Source: Verticillium longisporum
Taxonomy: Eukaryota > Ascomycota > Sordariomycetes > Glomerellales > Plectosphaerellaceae
Length of the DNA: 64,000 bases
Assembly: GCA_019188255.1 (NCBI GenBank)
Contig: JAETXT010000004.1
Coordinates: forward strand, 1,178,001 to 1,242,000
Reading direction: 5' to 3'
Part shown: positions 1 through 10,017 of the stretch, piece by piece
Layout of the letters: each line of letters starts with the position of its first letter
Position numbering within the stretch: position 1 is the stretch's first letter
The notes under the pieces: generated by a model
Databases searched by the model: none
What the model was told of the DNA's origin: nothing
What the model saw: the letters and a program-made list of their open reading frames with translations, nothing else
Position numbers and translations under genes: made by a program

Positions 1-1021
1 GGGCATGCTCGAGGACCCCAATGTTACTCCCCCCGAAGACATGTGGACCAGGACCGACTCCCCCCTGAAGGCACCCGATACACCCCTCGACATCAGCATT
101 CACTTCGACAAGGGTCTTCCTGTTAAGGTCGTCACCCCCGAGAAGACTGTCACCGGCTCGCTCGAGATCTTCAAGCTCCTTAACGATCTGGGCAAGCAGC
201 ACGGTATTGGTCGCATTGTCAGTATTCCATGGCTCAGAGTACTAGATCCTAAGCTAATATCATACGAAGGACATCGTTGAGAACCGCTACATCGGCCTCA
301 AGAGCCGTGGATGCTGTATGTAGATCCCTATCTTCTGCGGATACGACAGGCTCTGACAGATCCCAGACGACTCACCCGCGATGACTTTGCTTCGCCTGTC
401 GCACATTAGCATCGAAGGATTGTGAGTTTTCTCTAGCACAGGTCGACGGTTCCACAGCTGACACTAGGGAGGGTGCTTGATGGACGTGTCCGTTCCCTTC
501 GCGACAACCTTAGCAAGCAGTGGTCGGAGCTTCTGTACAACGGCTTGTACTTCAGCCCTGAGAGGGCGTTCCTTCAGCGTAAGTGATGTCACTTCCATGT
601 TCAGGAAAACAAACTAACAGCGGGGAAAGCTTCTCTCGACTTCGCCCAGGAGCGTGAAAGTTGTGGTAATGGATGCCATAAATTGGCGACCTCTAACTCG
701 AAAAACCGGTCAACAGCGGGGTCCGTCTTAGTCTATACAAGGGCAACGCATAGGATCTTGGCCGTACTTCCCAGGAGAAGCTCTACTCCGAGGAGGACGC
801 GTCCATGGACTCGCTCACTACCTTTGATCCTTCCGAGACGGTATATGCTCTCTGCGCCATGTTTCTTTGCAAATACTAACACCATTGACAGTCTGGTTTC
901 ATCACGATTGCTGCCATTCGCCTCAAGAAGGTGGGAAAGCTCGAATCCGTGTGTCCCGGAACATGTGCTAACATTCTGATAGTATGGTCTTCAGGTGGCC
1001 GAGGCTGGTCTCGAGCTCTAG
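1..1021 (+). pseudogene. argininosuccinate synthase, 3' part, apparently disrupted
   Basis: Argininosuccinate synthase joins citrulline and aspartate in arginine biosynthesis. The window opens inside the gene, at the conserved stretch MLEDPNVTPPEDMW. Exons I can trace are 1-217, 270-315, 367-421, 472-578 and 630-655, then 709 onward to the stop at 1019-1021. They give the family blocks DIVENRYIGLKSRGC, EGLVLDGRVRSLRDN and EKLYSEEDASMDSLTTFDP. Two faults stand out. The intron between 656 and 708 starts GAAAGT and ends CCG if the conserved VNSGVRLSLYKG is to follow in frame; using the nearby GT..AG pair shifts the frame by one. In addition an in-frame TAG at 751-753 sits where the family has Tyr (KGNA-Y-V-LGR). 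Either this is a decaying copy or the sequence here is wrong. The enzyme identity is secure; the pseudogene status is not. Confidence 0.7.
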
Positions 1022-1635
1022 AAAGGGAAACCCCTCAAAATTCACAGGCAGGATAGGCGTTGCATACAAAAGTCAAGTAGATGGGAATGTTAAGCTTATA
1101 AAAACAAGACTTCCATAATCTTGATATGTGAATCACTTCTGTACCGCCCTGTGCTGGCCATGCTTGTTCATTGTAGTCGGCCAGGAGCAACACATCAGCA
1201 CCCAGAATGGCATGGATCTAAACCGACTGTGGACCTTGCCGCGATCCTTCCAAGCCACTGGATATGACATGGATACGTTTGTACGGAGCTCGTATATATT
1301 GAGGGGAGCGTGAGTGGCGGTCTGTTGGCTTGTGGACGTTCAAGAATTAGTAATGCAATCAAGTGCACCGTGCCCTGCACGCAGACAATGGCTTGGCGAG
1401 CATGAAATCCCGTGACGATGTAGAAGGAGTCTTCCAGGTCAAACTGTGAACAACACCTCAACGTGGAAGCCACGAACATCGCAGACATATGTCAAGTGAG
1501 ACATGGATACTAGCAGCGCACAGGGTATAGCGTCATCTTGTGGCTGGCACGCCTTATGGAGACACGCCTGTTCTCTGCAATGCAAAATCCGCCTGATTAC
1601 CAGAATTGGGCCGGTTCGTAGTGCAAGTCACATTA

Positions 1636-1666
1636 TCCCTTTGACGCCGAAATTTGGCCTCAGTAC
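1636..1666 (+). repeat. left terminal inverted repeat
   Basis: 31-bp arm that pairs with 1857-1887. The single mismatch is C/T in the GGCC(C/T)AGTAC part near the inner end. Confidence 0.8.
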
Positions 1667-1856
1667 ATACGTTGATCACCGCCTGCTTTAAGAGCTTTAA
1701 GGTGGATCTCAGTAGGTACAAGCTCTGTACGCAGTTGAGAGCGAATATGCCTATAGTATATAGGTACGGTACAGGCATCTAGATGTACTGCCCGCTATAT
1801 CCTTTAATTCAATTGGTGAGCTTTATTTTCTGCCACTCAGCTGTCGATCATACGAA

Positions 1857-1887
1857 GTACTAAGGCCAAATTTCGGCGTCAAAGGGA
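1857..1887 (-). repeat. right terminal inverted repeat
   Basis: Reverse complement of 1636-1666 with one mismatch. It is followed directly by TTA at 1888-1890, which matches the TTA before the left arm. Confidence 0.8.
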
Positions 1888-2192
1888 TTAAAGAGCTTGT
1901 TGAGCAGTACATTAAAACGCGGGGAGGCTCATCCCTACAAATGCATATTCACTCAGTTGAGAGATATTCAAGCTCTCCAAATATGAAGTTGACCAAACCT
2001 CGAGGCTCCACATTGTCATGGTTGATTCGACAAGCTTCTACGTCAGGGCTCTGGGTCCTTCAATGGCAAAATCCGACGAGACGCCTACCAGCGCCAAGCC
2101 CCAAACCCTCTGTAGACACCAACCGTAATGACGAAGAAGTCTTCCGGCAGCGTAGCGAAGGAAGTCCCCTGACCTGAAAACGACACCGCGCA

Positions 2193-3059
2193 ATGGACAC
2201 CGACATTAAGCCCTTGAAGGGCATTCTCAAGCAAGCGCTCCACGGCCCCGACGGCCCCGCCGAAGCAACATTTCGAAAAAAAGACCCCAAGGAGCTGGCC
2301 CTCCAACACGCGCGCATCCTGCAGCAGCGCAAGGACCTCGAGGCGCAGATCCTCGACAGCCTCATCCTCCTCTCCGAATACCCCGCGACCCAGGTTCGCC
2401 ACCCGGCCTCCGACCCCGCGCCGTCCGACGTCGCGGGCTTCAAGACGCACGTGCGACTGTTCCAGCCCGGTGATTTCGAAGACCTGATCGAAGAGCGCAA
2501 TGCCAACAAGCTGTGCGGGTACACGCTGTGCGCGAAGCCAAAGCCCCAACCCTCGCGGGGCGGGCCATGGAAGCTCATGAACGTGGGGTCCAAGGACTTT
2601 GGCATCGTGGACAGGAAAGAGATGGAAAGGTGGTGCTCGCAAGACTGCAAGAGGAGGGCTCTGTACGTCAAGGTTCAGTTGAGCGAAACAGCGGCGTGGG
2701 AGCGAGCGGGCATCCCTGATATCGAGATTGAACTCATGGGAGAAGCTCAGTTCACAACAAAGGATCCCGTCTCGCAGGCTACTTTGGCGGTCGGACACCT
2801 AACGTTGAACGACAGGAAACCAACGGAGGACATGGCCGCGCTGGCTCTCGAGCGTGGGGACAACGGCACGGCGACGGCTCCAGGGACGGTCACTCTCACA
2901 ATTCGTGAAAAAGAGGTCGCGCCACCCGTTGAGCCCGATTCGGACGAAGAAGACAGCGAACACGAGAGAACCGCGCACATGTTGATAGAGGGTCACAAGC
3001 CGGGCAGAGGTAAGGCAAAAGCCCACGAAGAAGCCATTGAGGACGCGCAAGATGCGTAG
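2193..3059 (+). CDS. rtr1: RNA polymerase II CTD phosphatase Rtr1/RPAP2
   Basis: Rtr1/RPAP2 is an atypical phosphatase that acts on the C-terminal repeat domain of RNA polymerase II and also helps import the polymerase. The 288-residue protein is one exon. The family zinc finger is visible: Cys108 and Cys113 in KLCGYTLC, and Cys148 and Cys152 in WCSQDCKRRALYVKVQLS. A basic helical region precedes it (residues 28-60), and the C-terminus is acidic and low in complexity (residues 240-288). The start at 2193 (MDTDIKPLKGILK) fits the N-termini of fungal homologues. It converges on ribosomal protein S17. Long reading frames on the opposite strand here are shadows. The identification rests on the Cys pattern and the VDRKEMERWC block. 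Confidence 0.9.
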   Translation: MDTDIKPLKGILKQALHGPDGPAEATFRKKDPKELALQHARILQQRKDLEAQILDSLILLSEYPATQVRHPASDPAPSDVAGFKTHVRLFQPGDFEDLIEERNANKLCGYTLCAKPKPQPSRGGPWKLMNVGSKDFGIVDRKEMERWCSQDCKRRALYVKVQLSETAAWERAGIPDIEIELMGEAQFTTKDPVSQATLAVGHLTLNDRKPTEDMAALALERGDNGTATAPGTVTLTIREKEVAPPVEPDSDEEDSEHERTAHMLIEGHKPGRGKAKAHEEAIEDAQDA

Positions 3060-3472
3060 CAAAGTCGCACGCATGTTCCTTACGGCGGGCAGGGCAACGG
3101 ATAAATCATCCCACAGATAGCTTGCGTCACGAAAATGATACCCCATAAGTCACACTTCAGACACACACGCGGCTCGGCGTGACGACACGCCCAAATGAGG
3201 TCTGACAGATCCCATAACCTCATGTAAGGACCGGGCTGTCTACTCGTAACGCCCGACGTCGACATCACGGCATGTGGGGAAGCAAATGGCAATCAAGCGT
3301 CATCTGTGGGCGAGCCCAGCAAAATCAGCGACACCTTGGTGGGGGATGAACTTCTCTTTGAGTTCTAGTATGCCCGTGTTACCGTCCGCGAGACGCCGTC
3401 GGCAATATTCCGAATGCCTGATCCCAGTTGGTATCGTCCACCAGTTTTTCCATCCATCGTAACAAACAACGC
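3060..3472. other. convergent intergenic region
   Basis: 413 bases between the 3' ends of RTR1 and S17. This should be overlapping 3' untranslated sequence. I see no gene or notable repeat. Confidence 0.6.
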
Positions 3473-4044
3473 TTAATCGCGGCGAGGGGGCGGTCGCCGA
3501 AGCGGCGGCCACCACGCTCGGGGGCCTGGGCCTGGGAGACGGGGATGACGTTGACGGGGATGGCGTCGAACTGCATGTCTGGTTAGCCGAAGACGCACTC
3601 GCGCATGTAGTGATGAGTAGAGACGTACGCCGAGGTGCTTGAGGAGGTCCTTGGTCTCGACGTCGACGTCGAGCTGACCGCTCTCGGAGTTCTGGGTGAA
3701 GTCGAGAGCAGAGACCTCGGGGACGTATTGATCCTTGCGCTCACGCTCCTCCTCCTGGAGCTTGAAGGAGATACCGCGGACAGGGCCACGCTGAATACGC
3801 TTCATCAAGTGCGTAGTGTAGCCGGCAATCTGTTGTTCAAAAACTGTCAATCCCGGTACTTCGCGCAATCTAGTTCTTTTGAGGGGCGCTTTCTGACCTT
3901 GTTGCGGAGGCGCTTGGAGGCGATGATGGCGATCTCATCGCAGATGCGCTTGTTGGTCTCGAAGTCCAGGGTGAGCTTGGGATAGTACCGCTCAATGATG
4001 ACCTTGGCGGACTTCTTGACGGTCTTGGTGCGAACGCGACCCAT
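3473..4044 (-). CDS. rps17: 40S ribosomal protein S17 (eS17), frameshift in the last exon
   Basis: Component of the small cytoplasmic ribosomal subunit. There are three exons on the minus strand: 3898-4044, 3629-3829 and 3473-3570. They encode [20 protein letters not shown] at the N-terminus, then [19 protein letters not shown], then [13 protein letters not shown]. Introns have GT..AG ends (GTCAGA donor, then GTACGT donor). The C-terminus only matches the family if one C is restored in the C5 run (G5 at 3486-3490 on the plus strand). The frame then ends RRFGDRPPRRD with TAA at 3473-3475, giving 148 residues, the usual fungal length. Without that base the frame runs on to 3379 with an unrelated tail. 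The identity is certain; the break is probably a sequence error. Confidence 0.93.
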
Positions 4045-4606
4045 TTTGGCGGCTGAGGATCAAAGGACGGGGGTGGTTGTGCGGTGGTTGTCGTGCGGTC
4101 GTGATGAGGCCGTGAAATTCGTCAGAGTCGGTTGCAGAAAAGTATAGTGGGAGAAAGGACTTGTGTGGTAAAATCAAAAAGTGGGCCTAGGGTTCTCGTT
4201 TGCTGTGTTGCTTGGGCAGTGGGGGGATGCTTCAAGCCTGACACGTGACTACAGATCCCAAACAGCCCGCCGTACTGCATCGGGTTGGTATTTTCGGCAA
4301 CTTGTAGTGCACCGCACTCACAGACCTGACACGCGCCGACTGAAGGCAATGTCTCTCGAGACGCCGTAGCCCTGGCAGTCCTCACTGTTCACTTATACCA
4401 GAGCAATACACGTCACAATTTGACTTGTAAGATCTCTAAGTTTAGCTCCGGAATATTGGGCTACATGGCGCGTGACTTGTTGGACATCTTACATTGCTAT
4501 ACATAGGGGTTCTATCTCGTAGTACACGTCCGGGATGGTAATCCAAAACCCCAGACGGATGCGCATGCACATTGACGTTTCAATTGCCTGGAGCCATCAG
4601 GTGCAT
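4045..4606. other. S17 promoter region and MRP51 3' flank
   Basis: 562 bases upstream of the S17 start and downstream of the MRP51 stop. A highly expressed ribosomal protein promoter is expected here. I cannot assign individual sites, and no gene is supported. Confidence 0.5.
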
Positions 4607-6036
4607 TCATTTGTCCAGGCCGTAGCTCTGAGAGCTACCGGTCTGAACCTTTCCTGGCTTGGGTTGCCTTCTGATCAGAGGAGATCCATCTCGTCTTCCC
4701 AATGGAGAGCTGCGATATCCACCCAAGCGCTGGGAGTGGGTTCGTGGTTCAGACTCTAGAGCATGAGCATTGGGATTCTTGTTGTTGTAGATCTCAGCCT
4801 TGCCGATCAACTCCTTTTTGATCATCTGCGCCTCCTCGCTGGCCTCGTCGACCTTGAGAACGAGCTTGCCAGCGGAGTTGATGTTCGCCGACACGGGCTC
4901 CACGTAGCACTTAGAGCCGCCCATGATCTCGGGGTCAAATGTGGCGATCCCAGAAACACGAGCCTTCCCGCCACGGTAGCTTCGGTAGTTGAAAGCCGAG
5001 TCGCCCTGCGGCGTGTCCGTGATGAAGCCTGCGACACCCAGCTTGGCGGGCTTGGACATCTGCCTCGGAATCATGATCCGGGCCAAAACAGGCGAAGGGT
5101 TCGCCTGCGGTCCGTACAGCGGATGGTTTTCGGCATGAGCATTCGTTCGAATGTACGACAGACCGCCGGACGGGTGAGTGATCGGAGGGCCGCGTTCGGC
5201 GTAGGGGTTGGGCGATTTGGACTCGATCCGAGTGCCAGCGGACATGTTGGCAATGGCGCTCGGGGGTTGAGCGGGGCAAGGTCAAGGAACTCGCTGATCA
5301 GGGCAAAGAGAGTGACACGGTCAGATCGCAGCTTGCGGATGTATTCCGTCAGCTGATCCTCGGTGACGTCTTTGGCGACCACAGGCGCTGGAGCCTCGAT
5401 GGCCTTGTCGAGAGCCGCCTGCTGCCGTGCGGCAGTCAGATCGGAAGCCAAGCGCGTTCGGAGGAACGCTTGGAACTCCTGACGCCTGTTACGAACGGTC
5501 TTTTGCACATAGTTTTCGAATTGTCCTTCAGTCAAGCCGGCCAGCCATGGCCCCTCGAATTTCCACCTCTTGTCGGATCCAGTTCCTCCGACGGCAGTAA
5601 CGTCGTGGTCGTCCTCGAAAACCGAGGTAGTGCCAAGGGATACGGCACGATAGCGATTCGGCAGGGTCGGCACGGTAAGAGGCAGATTGAGCTCCTGAAA
5701 CTTCTGCAGCGTAATGGAGTGCTGGGATGAGGAGGAGTAGTCGGTGATCTTCTCGATCGAGTCAAGGTGCTTTACGTGAATGGATGGCGTGGACGACTTG
5801 GTGGTCTTCTTGAGAGGCAAATTACGCTTCAAGCCCCAGTCGCCTTGGCTCCTCGAGCTCTCGGGTGTCGTGATGGATTGATGCGTCGGGTATGGCGATG
5901 TGCCTGTCGGCCTGCGAAGGGAGATCTCATATCCCGCATCCTCGCTTGCAGCACTTGGTCCAGGAATTGGTTTCGGAACGGAGAATAGACGCGACGACCG
6001 GAGCAAAGCCCCTCCGGGCGAGAGTCTAGCAGACAT
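4607..6036 (-). CDS. mrp51: mitochondrial small-subunit ribosomal protein MRP51, one frameshift
   Basis: MRP51 belongs to the fungal mitochondrial small ribosomal subunit and in yeast promotes translation of mitochondrial mRNAs. The N-terminal half (MSARLSPGGALLRSSRLFS) looks like a basic mitochondrial targeting sequence. It continues with the family block SLRRPTGTSPYPTHQSITTP and GDWGLKRNLPLK. The C-terminal half (NMSAGTRIESK, THPSGGLSYIRT, ENHPLYGPQ) lies in another frame. The two frames must join between about 5256 and 5280, because the downstream frame meets a TGA just upstream. Restoring one C in the C5 run (G5 at 5262-5266 on the plus strand) joins them as LAPLNPPSAIANMSAG. No GT..AG pair could explain the shift. 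The whole protein would be 476 residues. It is divergent to the queuine transferase gene. Confidence 0.85.
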
Positions 6037-6399
6037 GGCCCTAGTCGGCGCCGATGGTGATGCTGGCTCGAGGCTGCGAAGTTGTCTGAAGACAGAGCTG
6101 GAGTTGGCGTTTGGGCGTGGAGGGAAATTTCCAATGGAGTGATGCGGAAACTACCAGCTAGCAGACTGGCGCGCTAACATTGGCCAGTTCCGCCATGCCA
6201 TCTCCACTTTACTCCCCCTTGCCAATAAACCGACCACGGGCCTCTCAAATGTGCGACCCATGCGTACCGTACCTGCCTCGACCTTTTCTCACCTAAAAGT
6301 CAAGAGCTATGCCTTGATACCTAACATACCTTACCTTAGGTAGGCAGGGAGAGTAGAAGTTGCCTTCACTTCACAACAAGCCCAGGACTCTTGACTTCC
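6037..6399. promoter_or_regulatory. divergent promoter region, MRP51 / queuine transferase
   Basis: 363 bases between two divergently transcribed genes, so both promoters should lie here. Around 6318-6345 there is a run of ACCTTACC/TTAGGTAGG that resembles the palindromic CCTAGG-type motifs seen in other intergenic parts of this window. I cannot name a specific factor site. Confidence 0.45.
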
Positions 6400-7737
6400 A
6401 TGTGGGCCACAAGAAGAATGGCTTCCATCAACGTGAGCTCTTCAGCGGCCCTCACGTTTGAGCTGATCGCACGCTGTTCGGTATGAAATAATTCCTCCTC
6501 GACGCTGGCACTGTTTTCTGGATACCCACCAACCAACCACCTCGCCGTGTGAGACGTTGCTAACAGCTCAGACCAGACAACAAGAGCTCGCGCATCAAAC
6601 TTGACACTCCCTCATGGACCAGTACAGCTTCCCATGTTCATGCCTGTTGCGACACAGGCATCACTCAAAGGACTTACCCCTGAGCAGCTCGAGGAGACAG
6701 GGTGTCGCCTGTGCCTGAACAACACCTATCATCTGGGCCTCAAGCCTGGGCAAGATGTCCTTGCTGCTGTCGGCGGTGCGCACAAGCTACAGGGATGGAA
6801 CCACAACATTCTTACCGACAGCGGTGGCTTTCAAATGGTCAGTCTCCTTCAGCTGGCGAACGTCACCGAGGAGGGTGTGCGCTTTCTCAGCCCACACGAT
6901 GGGTCACCCATGCTTCTCACGCCCGAACACTCAATCTCGTTGCAAAACACCATCGGAAGCGACATCATCATGCAGCTAGACGACGTCCTCGTTACAACGT
7001 CCCCAGACAAGGAGCGTATGCGCGAGGCCATGGAACGCAGCGTGAGATGGCTCGACCGCTGCATTGCAGCTCACCAGAACCCGACAACCCAGAACCTGTT
7101 CTGCATCATTCAGGGCGGTCTGGACCTCGAGATGCGAAGGGAGTGCTGCAGGCAGATGCTTGCGCGGGACACCCCAGGCATCGCCATCGGCGGACTCAGT
7201 GGCGGCGAGGCCAAGGCCGACTACTGCCGTGTCGTCCGGACGTGCGCCGAGATGCTACCCGACCTCAAGCCACGGTACGTCATGGGCATCGGCTATCCAG
7301 AAGACCTCGTCGTCAGCGTTGCGCTCGGCGCTGACATGTTCGACTGTGTATGGCCCACCCGCACTGCTCGTTTCGGCAATGCCATCACTAAACATGGCGT
7401 TCTCAACATTCGGAATCTGAAGTATGCGACCGATTTCGGGCCCATAGAGGAGGGTTGCGGTTGTATCTGCTGCAGAGAAGGGGGTCTCGGTATCACAAGG
7501 GCATTCATCAACCACAACACTGCCAAGGAAACGGTCGCCGCCCACCTGCTGACCATCCATAACGTTTGGTATCAGCTGGAACTCATGCGGAACGTGAGAC
7601 AGGCTATCATTGAAGATCGATATCCCGATTTCGTACGGCAATTCTTTGGCAACTTGTACGATAGCGACAAGACCAAGTTCCCTGAATGGGCTGTGGAGGC
7701 GCTCCGTGGCGTCGGTGTAGATTTAATAGACGGTTAA
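6400..7737 (+). CDS. queuine tRNA-ribosyltransferase catalytic subunit (QTRT1/TGT)
   Basis: This enzyme exchanges guanine for queuine at the wobble position of GUN-anticodon tRNAs. Two exons, 6400-6480 and 6577-7737, are separated by a 96-bp intron (donor GTATGA, branch GCTAAC, acceptor CCAG), giving 413 residues. Key features are DSGGFQM (Asp108), the nucleophile motif DCVWPTRTARFGN (Asp283), and a zinc site in GCGCICC (Cys321, Cys323, Cys326) with His340 downstream. The core matches the bacterial/eukaryotic TGT fold (PMFMPVATQASLKG at the start of the barrel). A second in-frame ATG lies at 6418. Fungi must obtain queuine from outside. The partner subunit QTRT2 is not in this window. Confidence 0.93.
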
Positions 7738-8508
7738 TCAAACTTCATGAATTCCGCCGCCTTGTTACCTCTTACTGTTCTGAACACACAAGTATGGCTT
7801 AAGTGTTCTCGCCGCCGCTCCTGGCGACCTCATCCCCCATGAAATACGACCCAAGCTCAGGATGAGTTCTCGTTCCACGACAGGCCAAAAACGTGGCAGT
7901 GTTGAATGGACATGCACACTTGCTGCTGACGCTACAACGCATATGAAATGTGGGTGCATTGCAGGCGGAAGAAAGTGCCAGGACCTCGAGCGGCTGCAAT
8001 GTTGTGTAAAGCGTGCGGAGCAGTGTCACTGCGCGCGCAAGCTATCTTGGTCTGGAAATGACGAATATTGTTTCACGTCCAAGGGGTGTTCAGCCTCATC
8101 GTGCAACAGAGTGTGCCTGTTTCCAGACCTGGACAAAGAACGATTGTTTCCGCCTGTGCACGTGTTGCGGATCTTCATCCGAACTACACGCTCCGCGTGT
8201 GCCACCATGGCGTCAGCTTGCGGCTACAGCGTGGCTACGGCAATCGAGCCACGGAAAGCCACACCAGATCGCCGGAGGATAGACAGCTTGAGTGCAGCGC
8301 CTGACAAGATGCGAATTCGCTCAAAAGTGATCGTCAATATTGTTATCATTATTCATCAAGTAGCCCATCCAGTGAACCCAGCCCGTTGTTCTTTTTGCCG
8401 CCCGCACTCCAACCCATACCATCCAGCCATGTGTGTACCCTGTATCTACCCAACCAACGCCATATACTGTGTCCTATTATGTATTACGCCCGCCGCCCAA
8501 GCACTTCG
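7738..8508. other. convergent intergenic region
   Basis: 771 bases between the 3' ends of the queuine transferase and the GH76 gene. One plus-strand frame from 7862 is open for 279 codons but runs into the GH76 coding region in antisense. It has no family features, so I do not call it a gene. Confidence 0.5.
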
Positions 8509-10017
8509 TCATACGACAGCCATGGCCCCAACAAGGGTGTCGAGTGCCGAGCTGTGCGTACCACCGGACACGCGTTGTATAGGTCCGGCCCAGTTGACTC
8601 CCATCTTGTTCGCCTCGTCCCTGTTCTGGGCCCAGTTGCTGTCCGCGTTGTTGAGGATGAATTTGCGATACGCGGCGTCGGGGGCGGCTTTATGCAGGTA
8701 GTGCAGATTTCGCACAAAGATGCCCTTGAACTGCTCGCCGTCGGCGCCGCAGTTGGGTTCGCACGTATCATGGAGGATCCCCTTGTCGTTGGAGAGCTCC
8801 TAGATGGCGGCCTTGGTGATGATGGCTGTGTCTGAGCGAAGGTTGGCGTCGCCAGTGGCCTTGTTGAGCTCGACCAGACCGCCAAGAATGACGCCTTGGT
8901 TGTAGGACCAGGTGTTCTGGCCATTGTTCCGGCACGACCCGTCCAGTCCGTCGTTGATGGTCCCCCTCTCGTTGATCATACCGCTGGCCTTGAACCAGAC
9001 CCACTGGGCTGCGGCAATATCCAGATAGGCCTGGCGATTCGGCATACGGTTAGCCAGGGACGCGGCGACACTCAGATAAAGTTCGTTCGAGATGGCATTG
9101 ACGTATTTTCGCTCCTTGTTCCAGTAGATGCCGCCATTACAGTTTGTGTTGCCGCCGGTCTTCATGTCGTCAAAAATGTTGGCGGCCATGTCCAAGTATC
9201 CTTGGTCGCGCGTGACATCAAAAGCTCGAATAAGGGCCAGTGCCCACCATCCCTCGTCGTCATAAAACTCGTTGATGAACCCAGGAAACTGGCGAGCGAT
9301 GAGTTTGGTGGCCACTTCTGTGGCAGCGTCCTCCATACCGACCATGGAGATGGTGTAGGATGATGTAACGAGGCCAGTGTCGTCGATGAGTTTCAAGGAA
9401 GTGATGGCTTCCTTTTGGGCTTGTTCGAACGTGTTCCTCATGATGCCCCCAATGTTGAGCGCGTTCGCAGCAACGACATCGATGCTTGCAAAATCAGCCA
9501 AGGTTGTGAAAACGTTGGCGCTGTTCCACCACTTCCTGTCCCAGATGCCGCTTTGGACATTGTACCATGTGCTCTGGAGAGCATCGATAGCCGCCATAGA
9601 GTTGATGGTGTACGTCGTCAGGTTCGCATGCTGCGTATCTGGCCGGCTGGACATTAAAAAGACGGCGCCGGCTCGGGCAGCCAGACCGCCAACCCAGGCA
9701 ACCATACTGTTCAGGAACTGGAGGGTGTCGTGCAACTTTTGTGGTTCAATATGATTCAAGGACGAATAGATGTGGTTGTAGGTATGTTTTGGAAGCGAGT
9801 AGACATTAGCAGCAAGGGAGAGAAGCAACAGAGTCAGAAAGTAGCAAACTCGGCGGGCCGGACGCTGGCTGTGGCGACGCGTGCAGTTATACCATGTCGA
9901 CACTGGCCGACGAGGGGGTATGGGGAGCTTGATGTTGGCTCCAGACGGAGCTCGAGCATCTTGTGCCAGCGCTCGAGCATGAGCTGAGGTGACGGGGGTC
10001 GAAAGAGGGACGAACAC
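8509..10017 (-). pseudogene. GH76 alpha-1,6-mannanase family protein with an in-frame TAG
   Basis: GH76 enzymes (DFG5/DCW1 type) act on alpha-1,6-mannan and in fungi help attach GPI proteins to the cell wall. The catalytic Asp pair is visible in NEFYDDEGWW (residues 253-254). Other family features are GIWDRKWWNSAN and NGGIYWNKERKYVNAISNELYL. A hydrophobic stretch, RRVCYFLTLLLLSLAANVYS (residues about 56-74), may be a signal peptide or membrane anchor; the Met at 10017 places it unusually far in, so the true start may be downstream. A TAG at 8800-8802 interrupts the frame, yet clear GH76 sequence continues in the same frame afterwards (ELSNDKGILHD, CEPNCGADGEQFKGIF) to a normal stop at 8509. 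No intron can remove it. It could be a nonsense mutation or a base error. Confidence 0.82.

Larger units (their letters stand above)
1636..1887. mobile_element. MITE-like element with 31-bp terminal inverted repeats and a TTA duplication
   Basis: The left end (1636-1666, starting TCCCTTTGACGCCGAAAT) and the right end (1857-1887) are reverse complements over 31 bases with one mismatch. Weaker similarity continues inward for about 15 more bases. The element is 252 bp, has no coding capacity and is AT-rich inside. TTA lies directly outside both ends (1633-1635 and 1888-1890), as expected for a 3-bp target-site duplication. TTA/TAA duplications are typical of PIF/Harbinger elements and TA duplications of Tc1/mariner, so the superfamily is a guess. 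I see no second copy or transposase in this window. Confidence 0.75.
1022..2192. other. intergenic region holding a MITE-like element
   Basis: About 1.2 kb between the argininosuccinate synthase remnant and RTR1. The reading frames here are short, resemble no family I know, and overlap on both strands. The only structure I see is the inverted-repeat element at 1636-1887, listed separately. The last 100 bases should contain the RTR1 promoter and leader. Confidence 0.6.

Noticed and set aside
2060..2798. Two minus-strand frames of 203 and 237 codons
   Set aside because: Antisense shadows of RTR1, whose zinc-finger Cys residues fix the coding strand.
7862..8701. 279-codon plus-strand frame with many Cys residues
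   Set aside because: It overlaps the GH76 coding end in antisense and the Cys spacing is irregular, unlike the finger protein at 32091.
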